A model generated the notes under the pieces. That model ran no database searches and was not told where the DNA came from. It worked only from the letters and a program-made list of their open reading frames with translations. 64,000 nt of DNA. It comes from Tritrichomonas musculus. Taxonomy: Eukaryota; Parabasalia; Tritrichomonadida; Tritrichomonadidae. Shown piece after piece: positions 1 through 8,783 of the stretch (its first letter is position 1; each line of letters begins with the position of its first letter). The position numbers and the translations under genes were made by a program. The stretch spans positions 1,398,171 through 1,462,170 of the forward strand of contig JAPFFF010000039.1 of the NCBI GenBank assembly GCA_039105265.1, read 5' to 3'.

Positions 1-113
1 GTAATTGGATGCAGATATTTTCCTTGGGGGATTGATATATAATCCCGGGTACGTATGTTGGTTCCTCGAGAGAATGCACTACGCATCCAGTTACGGGGTT
101 GGTTTTTGCATTT
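1..113. repeat. Terminal or subterminal Maverick sequence (element A)
   Basis: Holds an inverted repeat: GTAATTGGATGC at the left and GCATCCAGTTAC at 86-97. The stretch at about 50-117 (GTACGTATG, then GAATGCACTACGCATCC, then TTGGTTTTTGC) recurs in the same order near 20,650-20,740, in each case just before the 3' end of a minus-strand gene. This suggests a shared element-end or subterminal sequence. Confidence 0.5.
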
Positions 114-644
114 TTACATATTGATGCAGTATTTGAGACATAAATGGTATACGTTAACAAGTTCGTTATACTCCTTATTGTAGACCTGCTTGAAATCAGT
201 TACAATTTCTCCATTCTCATTAACAATTTTGATAGCTTCTATTTTGCGAATTGGATTAGCTTTAGTTGCACAACATTTAATATCTTCATCCAGATATATA
301 TCTACCTGTTCAGTATGGATAGCTGCCTTGATAATATTTTGTAAAGCCGACATGGGAACAATGATACAATTTTTGGAGATGAGATTACTTAATAACGCCT
401 TATCTTGATTCAATAATATTTGTGCATATGATTCTAATATAACAGTCCTCACATCCATGCCCTCAGCGGATGATACTGGTTGCTCCTCATCGATATCTCT
501 CGTAATGACGATATCCTCCTTGCCATCATCCCTCTTATTAATGATGATATTATTATTAATATTAGATGTTGATTGCGATGCAGCTGATGGTTCTAATGAA
601 ACGTTTGCATTGATACCTGCATTAGCATTTCTTTTCTTGATCAT
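114..644 (-). CDS. Maverick terminal-side protein (A), 176 aa
   Basis: Unknown function. The N-terminal half is low-complexity and rich in Asn and Ser. The C-terminal half (about 85-176) is a compact domain that matches the C-terminal half of the 203-aa protein at 19,487-20,098. Shared features are a Cys followed by a [V/I]D[L/I]xLx[D/E]DI strand, a Cys pair, an I-rich strand and a final Y-x-C. Both genes sit at an element edge and read towards it. The start at 644 is preceded by ATTTTTGGGG on the minus strand. No known domain is recognised. Confidence 0.6.
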   Translation of the reverse strand: MIKKRNANAGINANVSLEPSAASQSTSNINNNIIINKRDDGKEDIVITRDIDEEQPVSSAEGMDVRTVILESYAQILLNQDKALLSNLISKNCIIVPMSALQNIIKAAIHTEQVDIYLDEDIKCCATKANPIRKIEAIKIVNENGEIVTDFKQVYNKEYNELVNVYHLCLKYCINM

Positions 645-681
645 TTCCCCAAAAATAAAATATTATAAACCATGTGATTTC

Positions 682-1110
682 TCAATAATGTATATTTTTG
701 AACCTGATATTAGCCGGCTTATTATATATCAAATTTGCCTTATCTCTCTCATTAGCCAATCCTTGAATCGCTGCCAGGTCTTGAGGTCTATTCAAATATG
801 GTGGTAGCAATGGAGGAGGTTTCGTTGTCGCATTGTTCAAATAATGCATCCCATCAGTCATACTCACGGGAGGCTCATTTTGAGTAAGCGTCATATGCTC
901 ATCAGTTGGAGGTGGTCTAACTGGATTGTGTGGCATATTTTTCGTAGGTGGTCGATTGATGTGAGGATTGAATGTGACCGCATAAGTATTATCATTTGAA
1001 TATATACCATAATGATTATACTCAACATCTTCGTTGGTGGTGGTCGATTCATTATACATACATCCAGTGGTACCGATGGTTGTTGAATTCGGGTTTTTAT
1101 ACTTATTCAT
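682..1110 (-). CDS. Proline-rich Maverick protein (A), 142 aa
   Basis: Unknown protein rich in Pro, Asn and Thr, with short PPP runs at about residues 70-105 and no membrane segment. It lies between the terminal-side gene and the capsid-like gene on the same strand. The start at 1,110 has the element-type T-rich box upstream (TTATTTTTG on the minus strand). A proline-rich ORF also occurs in block D (34,217-34,747), but I see no clear alignment between them. A structural or capsid-associated role is only a guess. Confidence 0.5.
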   Translation of the reverse strand: MNKYKNPNSTTIGTTGCMYNESTTTNEDVEYNHYGIYSNDNTYAVTFNPHINRPPTKNMPHNPVRPPPTDEHMTLTQNEPPVSMTDGMHYLNNATTKPPPLLPPYLNRPQDLAAIQGLANERDKANLIYNKPANIRFKNIHY

Positions 1111-1160
1111 TTATTATGCAAATAAACAAAAATAATGTGTTGTATTGTTTGAAAATTTAC

Positions 1161-2738
1161 TCAAGGTGTAGTTAAATCATAGTTACCAATACGAACCAAT
1201 GGAGGCATACCATTTGGTTGAACTAATATACTAATCGAGGCATCATATAATAAGCAGAAAAGTGGGTTGGCATCTACACTCTTCGCAAATGAACCTTCAG
1301 TCGCACTTTGAGTAATATTCATTTCAAAATTGATAGGTGATAGCGAAGTGAGTCCCTGTTGATATGTATTATCAGTTTCTGTTGGGAGACCAATGAAAAA
1401 CGATGACCTGTCGTCACTATAATAACCAGTCGTTGAGTTAAATGAATATGAATTGGTTAGCGATCTGACGACCTCCTTATTGAAACCACTCTGCTCACCA
1501 TTCATGTTCATTGCATTCTGGCAATATTCCAAGAATTCGGGGTACTCTTCAGTTGTACCAAATGGTCGCGAAGGTATGTTGCCATATCCACCCGCATTAA
1601 TGTAGAATGATTTGAATAATGGATTCTTGAAAACAGTTTTATCAGTATTACGCAACGGGAATAAACAAAATATACTATCAACAAATCTTGGAGTGATAGT
1701 ACAGGTGGTCTTATCATTAGGTTGCTCGAGTTTATTAGTTGTCGTGTATACAGATAATGTTTGTGTAGGAAATGTTAACGGGTGAGATGGATCACTATAT
1801 CGTTGAACCAATGAGTTATAAACACTCTCACTAATTCCAAAACATGGGATAATACTGAGGCAATCCTTGACCTCATACCATATAACATTACTTGTTCTAT
1901 CAGCATTATTTAATGTATATAATCCATTAGCGGTTGTAGATGTCGCCCAACATCTTATTGGATTACCTATTTGCTTGAATTCTGTCGTGACGGGATGAAA
2001 TGTATATTTTGAATACTTACCAGGATTATTGATCAAATTTTCATCAGGTCCACATGGACAATATACTAGTCCCGCGCATGAGAAATATAATCGCAGTTCT
2101 ATTTTGCCTGCAAACGCTGGGAGATATTTAATGTTAGATATCGGCAAGAATCTTCTCAAATCTATCTTCAAATTAATCGTACCAGTAGCTTCGGTCCTAT
2201 CTTTAGTCCAGTAAACTACGAAACCGCAGCGGCACCCTTCATTCTGTCTCCATACATCTTTATGCCTAGTTTTCGAATAAATATCTGCCCTCTTCGTGGT
2301 TTCGTTGGAACAACAAGCTGTAAGAAATGATTCTTCACAGCCATAATTTTGTGTATATATGGTGATACCATTTGCTACAATTTCATACTTCTCAATAGCA
2401 TCACGTGCATCTTTAAATCCATACCATATATTATTGAAACTATAATCGCCAACATTTGCTGTATCTATCTTATCATCGATATTAACTTTAATCTCCATCG
2501 TTGCCTTAATGAATCCGTTGTATAAATCAGCCGTGTTGTGAGTATTTGGTGATATGATTACAGATGTATACGAGCCACTTTTGATTGGGGGCGATGGTCC
2601 ATAACTCGTCTGTGGGTTGATCGAATATTGTTTATTAGTATCACTCATCGCAATGCAATTATCGACGGTATCAAAATATGAGGCTATCTGGGTGCATGCA
2701 TCCGCAGATGTTTGCATAATCACTTCATTGTTCAACAT
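1161..2738 (-). CDS. Capsid-like protein (A), 525 aa
   Basis: Matches the capsid-like proteins at 25,054-26,775 and 30,071-32,023 in overall order. Near the N-terminus is a TH...I..[G/K]GFI.A..E.KV block, then a GFK strand with V.NG.xI, a cysteine-containing CxCGxxV segment, an LxxxLRFLP-type segment and an AGLVxC block. Polintons are known to encode double jelly-roll major capsid proteins of about this length; the assignment here rests on position, size and mutual similarity, not on a fold search. Among the four copies this one is the most divergent. It sits between a proline-rich gene and a coiled-coil gene on the same strand. Confidence 0.55.
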   Translation of the reverse strand: MLNNEVIMQTSADACTQIASYFDTVDNCIAMSDTNKQYSINPQTSYGPSPPIKSGSYTSVIISPNTHNTADLYNGFIKATMEIKVNIDDKIDTANVGDYSFNNIWYGFKDARDAIEKYEIVANGITIYTQNYGCEESFLTACCSNETTKRADIYSKTRHKDVWRQNEGCRCGFVVYWTKDRTEATGTINLKIDLRRFLPISNIKYLPAFAGKIELRLYFSCAGLVYCPCGPDENLINNPGKYSKYTFHPVTTEFKQIGNPIRCWATSTTANGLYTLNNADRTSNVIWYEVKDCLSIIPCFGISESVYNSLVQRYSDPSHPLTFPTQTLSVYTTTNKLEQPNDKTTCTITPRFVDSIFCLFPLRNTDKTVFKNPLFKSFYINAGGYGNIPSRPFGTTEEYPEFLEYCQNAMNMNGEQSGFNKEVVRSLTNSYSFNSTTGYYSDDRSSFFIGLPTETDNTYQQGLTSLSPINFEMNITQSATEGSFAKSVDANPLFCLLYDASISILVQPNGMPPLVRIGNYDLTTP

Positions 2739-2760
2739 TACTTTTTATATAATAAAAAAA

Positions 2761-3930
2761 TTACTTCTTTCGTCTTCTCGATTTCTTGGTTTCACTTTTC
2801 TCAGCAATATAAGCTTTCTTCTTTTTATTAACGTAATCAATATTATTACGTAACCTATTTATTTCATTTTGCAATTCTGTAGCGTATCGCTCATCATCTT
2901 TATATGGAGCATATGTCTTTTCCAACTCAATAATCCTCTTCTCACTAAGTAATATTTCTTTATCAAATTGTTCCTCACGTGATAAATCTGCAGTAGGTAC
3001 ATTTAATAGTTTCTTCTCACGTCGTCGCTTTGACCTCATCTCACGATTGGCTGCCTTTTGCTCATCTGATAACTTGGGTTTGGGTTTTCTAGCTCGCTTA
3101 CGTTTATTTTTATCCTCCTCGACTAATTTGTTAATCTCATTTTCCATCTGCTGTCTACGTTCACGTAGTTTCTCGAGCTTATTATAATATTTAGCTTCAA
3201 ACTCATCATCACTCAATTCAACGAAATTCTTCTTGAGTTTAGCTATCTCAGCAGTATGTTGTTTAACAGCGTTCCTGGTCTCATTTAATTCATCCTCGGT
3301 TAACGCATCAGCATTATTATTCAAATCATATTCATAATCTTTCAGTTCATACAATAACTGTCTCAATTTATTATCAACATATAAATAATCATCCATTTCT
3401 TCTTGCAATGCTTTGATTTCATTAATAACAGTTTTCAATTCAGGTTTATTATATTTATCGCTAAGCAATTTTAGTATATTATCCTCGTAATTATTTATAT
3501 AGTGTATACATTCATCAACACCTGGTTCAGCTGCTGGATTCAATTTCGCCTTCTCCAATAATTTTGTATACTCATCCATATCTTGTTTGTATCCTTTAAT
3601 CTTTGCGTCAATATCAGCTTTACTCAATTTGCGATTAGATTTAGTAGGTTGTTTAATCTGTGCGTTAATATCAGCTTTACTCAATTTGCGATTAGATTTA
3701 GTAGGTTGTTTAATCGATGTATCTATTTGAATAGAATCCAATTTGTGTTTCTTGCAATAATCTAAATAATCATTAACGCGAACACCACGTTTGAATATAT
3801 TTGTTTTCACGAGATGAGCACGCAATATATTTTTCAAATTTGGTAACAATATTTTATTCAATCCAGCGAACCCAGGTAGTTGAAGTATTTCTTTCTTAGT
3901 TAGTTGGGAAATAAGTTTATTTGAAGTCAT
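2761..3930 (-). CDS. Coiled-coil Maverick protein (A), 389 aa
   Basis: The N-terminal 70 residues are a small helical domain with hydrophobic pattern LTKKEILQLPGF. Residues about 85-125 hold two near-identical 19-residue repeats ending KSNRKLSKADI. The rest is long, highly charged coiled coil, with a Lys/Arg-rich patch near 275-305 (KRKRARKPKPK) and a basic C-terminus. The basic patches suggest nucleic-acid or core binding. Large coiled-coil proteins are regular Maverick cargo but their role is unknown. The start is supported by an A/T-rich box upstream. Confidence 0.6.
   Translation of the reverse strand: MTSNKLISQLTKKEILQLPGFAGLNKILLPNLKNILRAHLVKTNIFKRGVRVNDYLDYCKKHKLDSIQIDTSIKQPTKSNRKLSKADINAQIKQPTKSNRKLSKADIDAKIKGYKQDMDEYTKLLEKAKLNPAAEPGVDECIHYINNYEDNILKLLSDKYNKPELKTVINEIKALQEEMDDYLYVDNKLRQLLYELKDYEYDLNNNADALTEDELNETRNAVKQHTAEIAKLKKNFVELSDDEFEAKYYNKLEKLRERRQQMENEINKLVEEDKNKRKRARKPKPKLSDEQKAANREMRSKRRREKKLLNVPTADLSREEQFDKEILLSEKRIIELEKTYAPYKDDERYATELQNEINRLRNNIDYVNKKKKAYIAEKSETKKSRRRKK
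3604..3717. repeat. 57-bp tandem repeat, two copies, inside a coding region
   Basis: Two adjacent copies of a 57-bp unit, nearly identical and in frame, encode two 19-residue repeats of the coiled-coil protein. Confidence 0.85.
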
Positions 3931-3957
3931 TTAATGAAATAAAAAATAATCACTTAA

Positions 3958-4572
3958 TTATACGACATCTGCAAATATTCGATTTCTTCTCACGGGATAC
4001 ATTTGTTGAGGTTGCTCGATGGGCTCATTGGATGATTCCATAGGTGATTCAATCGGTTGAGTATTTGGATATTGTTTATATTCAGGTTCCGTGAATTCAT
4101 AATTATATTGCATCCTCGGTCGAGATATTTGTTTTTGGACAACCTCCTTAATCATTCGTTTCTGTTCCTTTTTCTCACGTCTAATTTTGAATTCCTCACC
4201 GAGAAGTTTCAATTGATTCAATATCTCTAAATTAATAGTTGGATCATATTCATAATTATTAGGGGGAGTTCTTGGAGGTGAACGTTTAGTTTTAGGTCTA
4301 ACGAATGGTTTCGGGTCAGGGGTTGGCTCATCATGTTCACATTCATCAACGGAGTCATCAGCATCGTTTTCAAGGGGGCTATCAGCTGGCTCGTCATCAT
4401 CATCTTTCACAATTGGTTCAACGTGACGATTTGTATGAGGTTCCTTACGAGGTTTCACGATATATTTTCCCTCAGTTCTACACGGAAACACTTCCCATTC
4501 ATCATCATCTCTCCCATTTAACCAGTTTTGAATAACTTGCAATCTTTTACTTCCTCGAAGATTTTTAGCCAT
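3958..4572 (-). CDS. Charged Maverick protein (A), 204 aa
   Basis: Unknown protein. It has an acidic stretch at about 55-85 (DDDDEPADSP type), a proline and basic linker (KTKRSPPRTPP), a helical charged segment near 125-145 (REKKEQKRMIKE), and a Pro/Gln-rich tail. It looks mostly disordered. The start at 4,572 has a strong TTTTTATTTTTACC box six bases upstream on the minus strand. Its place between coiled-coil and small basic genes suggests a virion core or assembly role, but that is inference. Confidence 0.55.
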   Translation of the reverse strand: MAKNLRGSKRLQVIQNWLNGRDDDEWEVFPCRTEGKYIVKPRKEPHTNRHVEPIVKDDDDEPADSPLENDADDSVDECEHDEPTPDPKPFVRPKTKRSPPRTPPNNYEYDPTINLEILNQLKLLGEEFKIRREKKEQKRMIKEVVQKQISRPRMQYNYEFTEPEYKQYPNTQPIESPMESSNEPIEQPQQMYPVRRNRIFADVV

Positions 4573-4578
4573 TTATGG

Positions 4579-4590
4579 TAAAAATAAAAA
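4579..4590 (-). promoter_or_regulatory. Maverick-type T-rich promoter box
   Basis: Minus-strand TTTTTATTTTTACC directly before the ATG of the 204-aa gene; one of the clear examples of the shared box. Confidence 0.45.
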
Positions 4591-4615
4591 GCATAGTTTC
4601 ACCAACTTTCACCTA

Positions 4616-5035
4616 TTACTTACCCAAACGTTTTCCATATTTAGTCCTGATACGTTTAGGTTTAACGTTAGCCTGCACACTTGCCGGTTCTGTCGAATCC
4701 AATTGCTTATTATATTTAGTCTTGATATTATGATTAGACTTACCTTGAGCAGCGTTATTAATATTCTCTAGAGCAGTCCTAACATTCCCCTTAGGAATAT
4801 ATTTAATAGCCGTATCTGTAATATTGGATATTTTCTCACGAGTCTTATCATTTAAAAATTTCTTGCCTAATCCTCGAGCAACCTTGCCAATGATACCACT
4901 ATTTTTATTCACCTTGTTGACAGTTGAATTAAATATCTTCCCAGCCAGTCCACCGGTTGCGCTATTAGCCATATTCATCACCTGATTGCCCGCCAATCCA
5001 ATACCATTTTTAATTATTTTTTTCAAGAATCCCAT
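4616..5035 (-). CDS. Small basic amphipathic protein (A), 139 aa
   Basis: The N-terminus (MGFLKKIIKNGIGLAGN) can form an amphipathic helix. A Gly/Ala/Asn-rich region follows, then a Lys/Arg-rich C-terminus. Similar small proteins with MxFxxxFKKxxKK starts occur near the capsid genes at 26,854-27,174 and 29,767-30,021. The composition recalls membrane-active minor virion proteins such as adenovirus protein VI or pX, but no sequence homology is claimed. It is the gene just downstream of the packaging ATPase. Confidence 0.55.
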   Translation of the reverse strand: MGFLKKIIKNGIGLAGNQVMNMANSATGGLAGKIFNSTVNKVNKNSGIIGKVARGLGKKFLNDKTREKISNITDTAIKYIPKGNVRTALENINNAAQGKSNHNIKTKYNKQLDSTEPASVQANVKPKRIRTKYGKRLGK

Positions 5036-5065
5036 TTACTTGTATTAAAAATATATATATCTGGT

Positions 5066-5932
5066 TTATGACTCAAAGTAATACTTGTCAGCTGTTATAT
5101 TAAGAATCAATTTATCATGGGGTTCCCTGTGTTGTAGATACTGGTGGACCGCATCCTTAGTGTTTAAATTATTATTAGTTTGTTGCAGTAATGATGTGAT
5201 ATCCTCCTCACTATATCCACTGTAGCAGATTATATCTGTAGCCATACGTTTAGCATTAATATGAACAAATCGAATCGTTTGAAACGCCATTATACAAGTG
5301 ATATTATAATGCCTAGTTTTGGTCAATAATCTAATGAATTCACTATTCCCATTCTTCAATAAATCACTTCCTGCACAATCATCTAGAATAATTAATGTAT
5401 TGTATGGATATGATGAAGTCTCGTACTGAACTAATTTGTTGGCAATATATACAATTCTATCATCAATATCTTGTAATGAATGCTTTTCAATCAGGCGTTC
5501 CATCTCCTCATTAGCATCTTTCATTTTGGATAACACATGTTTGACCAGTGCATAATATTTAACCTTCCTTTTGAGATGCTTACGTAAGATTGGCATCAAC
5601 TCATCCTCCTTCACATATTGTATTGGAGTTTTAATACTTTTATGTAAAGCTTCAGCTGTCTTATCCATCTTCCCACTCGTGGAACAAAATATTATCTTAT
5701 TATAATATGGTTTCTTAAATAATTTTTCCGTAATCATTATATGAGACCATATCCAATATGATTTACCAGCACCAGGCTTACCGATTAGGAAATATATTCC
5801 GTTGGTGCTAAATGGGTAGTCCGGTGATAGCGGTTTTATCAAAGCCATCTCTATATCTTTTTGATTTTTGCGCATAGCTTTTTGTATCTCTCTCTCAACA
5901 TTTTTAATGACAGATTTAGTATTGGTTTTCAT
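5066..5932 (-). CDS. Packaging ATPase, FtsK/HerA type (A), 288 aa
   Basis: P-loop ATPase of the kind that Mavericks and double-jelly-roll viruses use to pump DNA into capsids. Walker A is GKPGAGKS at residues 51-58, Walker B is LIILDD at about 180-185, and a sensor-type Gln lies in IMAFQT near 218. The length, 288 aa, is normal for A32-like packaging ATPases. It lies between the integrase and the small basic protein, all on the minus strand. Confidence 0.8.
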   Translation of the reverse strand: MKTNTKSVIKNVEREIQKAMRKNQKDIEMALIKPLSPDYPFSTNGIYFLIGKPGAGKSYWIWSHIMITEKLFKKPYYNKIIFCSTSGKMDKTAEALHKSIKTPIQYVKEDELMPILRKHLKRKVKYYALVKHVLSKMKDANEEMERLIEKHSLQDIDDRIVYIANKLVQYETSSYPYNTLIILDDCAGSDLLKNGNSEFIRLLTKTRHYNITCIMAFQTIRFVHINAKRMATDIICYSGYSEEDITSLLQQTNNNLNTKDAVHQYLQHREPHDKLILNITADKYYFES

Positions 5933-5947
5933 TTATGTGAAATAAAA

Positions 5948-7030
5948 TTAGCTCCATTTTGTGATTGATTCGGGAACATTATTTTTGGTAGACCAATATT
6001 CGAGTTCAAGATTTGACAACTTGATTGGATGACCCTCCCTAAGATTTTTCGCTAGGATAGTATCACGTTTGCCACCTTCATACTCGACCCTATATTTATT
6101 TTTCTTAACATCATAACTAATTATTTTATTAACGATACCACGCTTACCATTCTTCAATGAATTTGCTAACGGTATATTATTATTGGTTTTAATTAATCGA
6201 TAACCCGGGAGCTTATCTATTGAATCATCCTTTGACTTAATTATGAATTGGTTACCTGATTTCGAGTCAATAATATATGCCTCCTTGCTCACCCGATTTC
6301 TTTTCTTTGAGAATGGTTCATCAGCTAATACAATTCTAACCCTATCATTTGTTTTGAAATCATATGGGTTGATGCTTGATTTAGTATTGATGTATGTTAA
6401 TTCATCATCTTTAGTTATATCATTAGGAGCTCTATTATCTAATCCCCTATGAGGAGTATTGTTATACGCATCAATCAAATCATTCATTTCAGTTTCATCA
6501 ATATATCTATTCTCACCAATAGCATCACGAATCGTTCGCATGAATCGATTAATGATACCAAGTACATTATGATTGTTGTCTTCAGTAGTGGTGTATATTA
6601 TATTGTTCGATTTCATAAAACCAAGTACCTCTTTTGATAGATATGCAGCATCTTGGTCGCTGGTTATTGAATAAATATTATGTACATCTTTCATGAAACA
6701 TTGTAGCGCGTTGATAACGGATTTTGAACCCTTGCCTTGTAACGGATATGCATATGCCTTCCTCGTATTAATATTGATGAACATTAAATAATTGAGACCT
6801 CCCTTATGCTTTTCATTAATAAATGTATCCATCTGGTATCCGTGTAAATGTTTCGATACGATTGGCATATATTTAGCTTTGGGTACCTTAACATCATGGA
6901 CAATATTTTTGTCTAGAAAATCGTTAGCATCTTTCGCCGTGAAACCATATCGTTTAGCTAACGGAACAAATTTAGATTTGCTCTTCCATGGATATTTTTT
7001 AAATAATTCATCAAGTGTATTATAACTCAT
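5948..7030 (-). CDS. Retroviral-type integrase (A), 360 aa
   Basis: Maverick integrase of the rve (RNase H-like) family, which inserts the element into chromosomes. The core starts near residue 64 with MDTF (Asp 68). A second acidic site is SDQDAAY near 124-130, and a helix with RFMRTIRD follows. The NTPHRGL motif after that is typical of rve integrases. The C-terminal part (about 300-345) has a chromo/SH3-like KYRVEYEGG strand. Two other integrases in the window (12,733-13,676 and 32,781-33,869) share the [N/D]xxxRT[I/L]R helix and the N-[T/S]-x-H block. Confidence 0.8.
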   Translation of the reverse strand: MSYNTLDELFKKYPWKSKSKFVPLAKRYGFTAKDANDFLDKNIVHDVKVPKAKYMPIVSKHLHGYQMDTFINEKHKGGLNYLMFININTRKAYAYPLQGKGSKSVINALQCFMKDVHNIYSITSDQDAAYLSKEVLGFMKSNNIIYTTTEDNNHNVLGIINRFMRTIRDAIGENRYIDETEMNDLIDAYNNTPHRGLDNRAPNDITKDDELTYINTKSSINPYDFKTNDRVRIVLADEPFSKKRNRVSKEAYIIDSKSGNQFIIKSKDDSIDKLPGYRLIKTNNNIPLANSLKNGKRGIVNKIISYDVKKNKYRVEYEGGKRDTILAKNLREGHPIKLSNLELEYWSTKNNVPESITKWS

Positions 7031-7051
7031 TTGATTTTAGATTAAACTAGC

Positions 7052-8011
7052 TTATGTATATAACATCTTATCAAATGGTAGGAATTGCATCTCTATACAA
7101 AATGATTCGTTATCCGGAATTTTGATAGGGGTATTATATTCCCTACATGAATAAAACTCAATCCAAAATCTTTGGTCTGAAGAATTTAATTTATAATACT
7201 TTATTGGAACAAAATCAACATTAGAGTTACCAATATAATTATGTAATGATTGTTCAGCTATGGATGAATATACTTTGCATGAATGCCTATCCCAAACATT
7301 ATCAAAAGTAAGAACATCATCAAACTGATTTAGATACACATGCTTTTTATTCTGGTGTGGACCATCTCCAATATTAAATACTTCATCAAAATCCTGATTG
7401 GTTTTCTTTAATTTTAGAGCTATACCAAACTCATCATCTTCATTTTCATTCCTAGGTGAAAATATTTTCTCATGGAAGCCATTTTTATCAAAATAACCAT
7501 CTGATTGTATGTCTCTATCTACGACGTAATCATTTTGAACAAAATTAATTTTAGTGTTCTTCCATACATTAGATATATTCCATTTAATAGATTTATCAAT
7601 AGCATCAAAAAATCCTCTAAAATCCCCTTCAGTAGATATCCAATCAACAACAACAAAATCCCTTATTTCAAGATTGTCCTTATATCCTTGCATGGATAGC
7701 ATGTTAAGAATTTTTGTATTTGTGTTAGCTCCCTCAACTTCATTAAATGATTGCTTTTTATATTTGGCAATTGTTATAGAAAATTCAAGCTTCCTCCTTT
7801 TAGATATCAGCCACATATTCCTAACACCAATAATAGATTCCCCTCTATTAGCTGTACACCATTCAGGAGGGAAATTAAAATAGTATCTATTGAATTTGTC
7901 TTTATCTTGTTGACCATCTTCTAGAAAGAATGCTGATTCGATAGGAATGGGTACCTGCTCATCTGTGATATTATCAATGGTTGGATGTAGTGATTTAAAC
8001 CTACTATACAT
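7052..8011 (-). CDS. Candidate minor capsid protein (A), 319 aa
   Basis: Not clearly recognised. The C-terminal strand pattern (FWIEFY, then a turn, then IKIPDN, then CIEMQF) resembles the end of the 112-179-aa family found next to capsid genes in B/C, D and E (K[I/V]WFTD..G..IKPDN...FLKL.Y). If that holds, this is A's version of the penton-like minor capsid protein that Polintons encode, with a longer N-terminal part. No signal peptide or membrane segment is seen. It is the last gene before the palindromic edge of the element. Confidence 0.4.
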   Translation of the reverse strand: MYSRFKSLHPTIDNITDEQVPIPIESAFFLEDGQQDKDKFNRYYFNFPPEWCTANRGESIIGVRNMWLISKRRKLEFSITIAKYKKQSFNEVEGANTNTKILNMLSMQGYKDNLEIRDFVVVDWISTEGDFRGFFDAIDKSIKWNISNVWKNTKINFVQNDYVVDRDIQSDGYFDKNGFHEKIFSPRNENEDDEFGIALKLKKTNQDFDEVFNIGDGPHQNKKHVYLNQFDDVLTFDNVWDRHSCKVYSSIAEQSLHNYIGNSNVDFVPIKYYKLNSSDQRFWIEFYSCREYNTPIKIPDNESFCIEMQFLPFDKMLYT

Positions 8012-8039
8012 TTATGATTCAATTAAAGATTTATTTTTG

Positions 8040-8300
8040 AGTAGGTATCGGGTGTACATGAAGTGGTTGCATGAATAGATGTATGTGATGAGATATGGGA
8101 GATGATTGCATGAGTGGATGTGTGTGATGGTTGCATGAGATGATTTGCGATACAAGATATGGGAGATGATTGCATGAGATGAGTTGCATGAGATGATTGC
8201 ATGAGTGGATTTGTGTGAGATGGGTTGCTTGAGATGATTGCATGAGATGGGTTGCTTGAGTGGATGTGTGTGATGTTTGTTTGAGATGGGTTGCTGTAGG
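8040..8300. repeat. Degenerate minisatellite (GATGATTGCATGAG type)
   Basis: Imperfect tandem units built from GATGATTGCATGAGATGGGTTGC and GAGTGGATGTGTGTGATG. They form open frames encoding only low-complexity peptide, so these are not called as genes. The repeat lies between the last gene of A and the palindrome at its edge. Confidence 0.75.
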
Positions 8301-8327
8301 AGTATGCTAGATAGGTTGGTATTAAGT

Positions 8328-8585
8328 AGTTATACATAGTGAAGGGGGGATAGATAACTAGTATAAGCAAATGGGGCTCTCCGTGTAGGGTGGCTGGGTG
8401 GGGGTTGCTTGGGGGCTGTTTGGAGATATGGTTTATTATAGCGAGGGAGCTTTTCAAAGCGAGGGAGCTATAATATAAAACATCTCCAAAGTACCTCAAA
8501 TTATCGTCTCTTCAGGAAGCTTTCAAAGCCAGAGAGCCCCATTTGCTTATACTAGTTATCTATCCCCCCTTCACTATGTATAACT
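8328..8585. repeat. Palindrome at the A/B junction
   Basis: Perfect 53-bp inverted arms at 8,328-8,380 and 8,533-8,585 enclose a second, imperfect inverted pair around GGAGATATGGTTTATTATAGC and its complement near 8,432-8,488. This is the geometry expected where two elements with related inverted termini meet head to head, or of a foldback end. Confidence 0.8.
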
Positions 8586-8750
8586 ACTCCAACGACCGTC
8601 TTTCACACGGCTCCCACACGACCAAACGGTCCTAAAAACACCTGTTAGCGTGACTCCAACGACTACCTCTTACACGGCTCCTCCATGCCGAAACGACCCC
8701 AACCAACACGTCTTTCACACTGCCGAAACGCACCCGTTAGCGTGACTCCA
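8586..8750. repeat. Subterminal direct repeat, GC-rich
   Basis: Two imperfect copies of a GC-rich unit of about 90 bp. Each ends with CACC[T/C]GTTAGCGTGACTCCA (8,639-8,658 and 8,731-8,750) and contains ACGGCTCC and CGAAACG-type blocks. It lies between the element edge and the first gene. Confidence 0.7.
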
Positions 8751-8783
8751 TCCTCAGTGGAGTGACGGCTTCGGAGGTCTATC

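Larger units (their letters stand above)
1..8455. mobile_element. Maverick/Polinton fossil A
   Basis: Block of nine mainly minus-strand genes, AT-rich in codon use, with integrase, packaging ATPase and capsid-like protein, the hallmark set of Mavericks. A terminal-type sequence lies at about 1-113 and a palindrome at 8,328-8,585 marks the other edge. At about 8.4 kb it is short for the family (usually 15-20 kb) and no DNA polymerase B is visible, so it is probably partial or continues left of the window. Its reading frames look largely open, which suggests it is comparatively young. Edges are inferred. Confidence 0.7.

Noticed and set aside
5948-7030. Integrase as evidence of an LTR retrotransposon
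   Set aside because: No reverse transcriptase, gag or LTR is present. Neighbouring ATPase and capsid genes fit a Maverick.
8023-8499. 158-aa and 70-aa open frames on the minus strand
   Set aside because: They translate a degenerate minisatellite (Ser/His/Asn/Pro repeats) and carry no upstream box.
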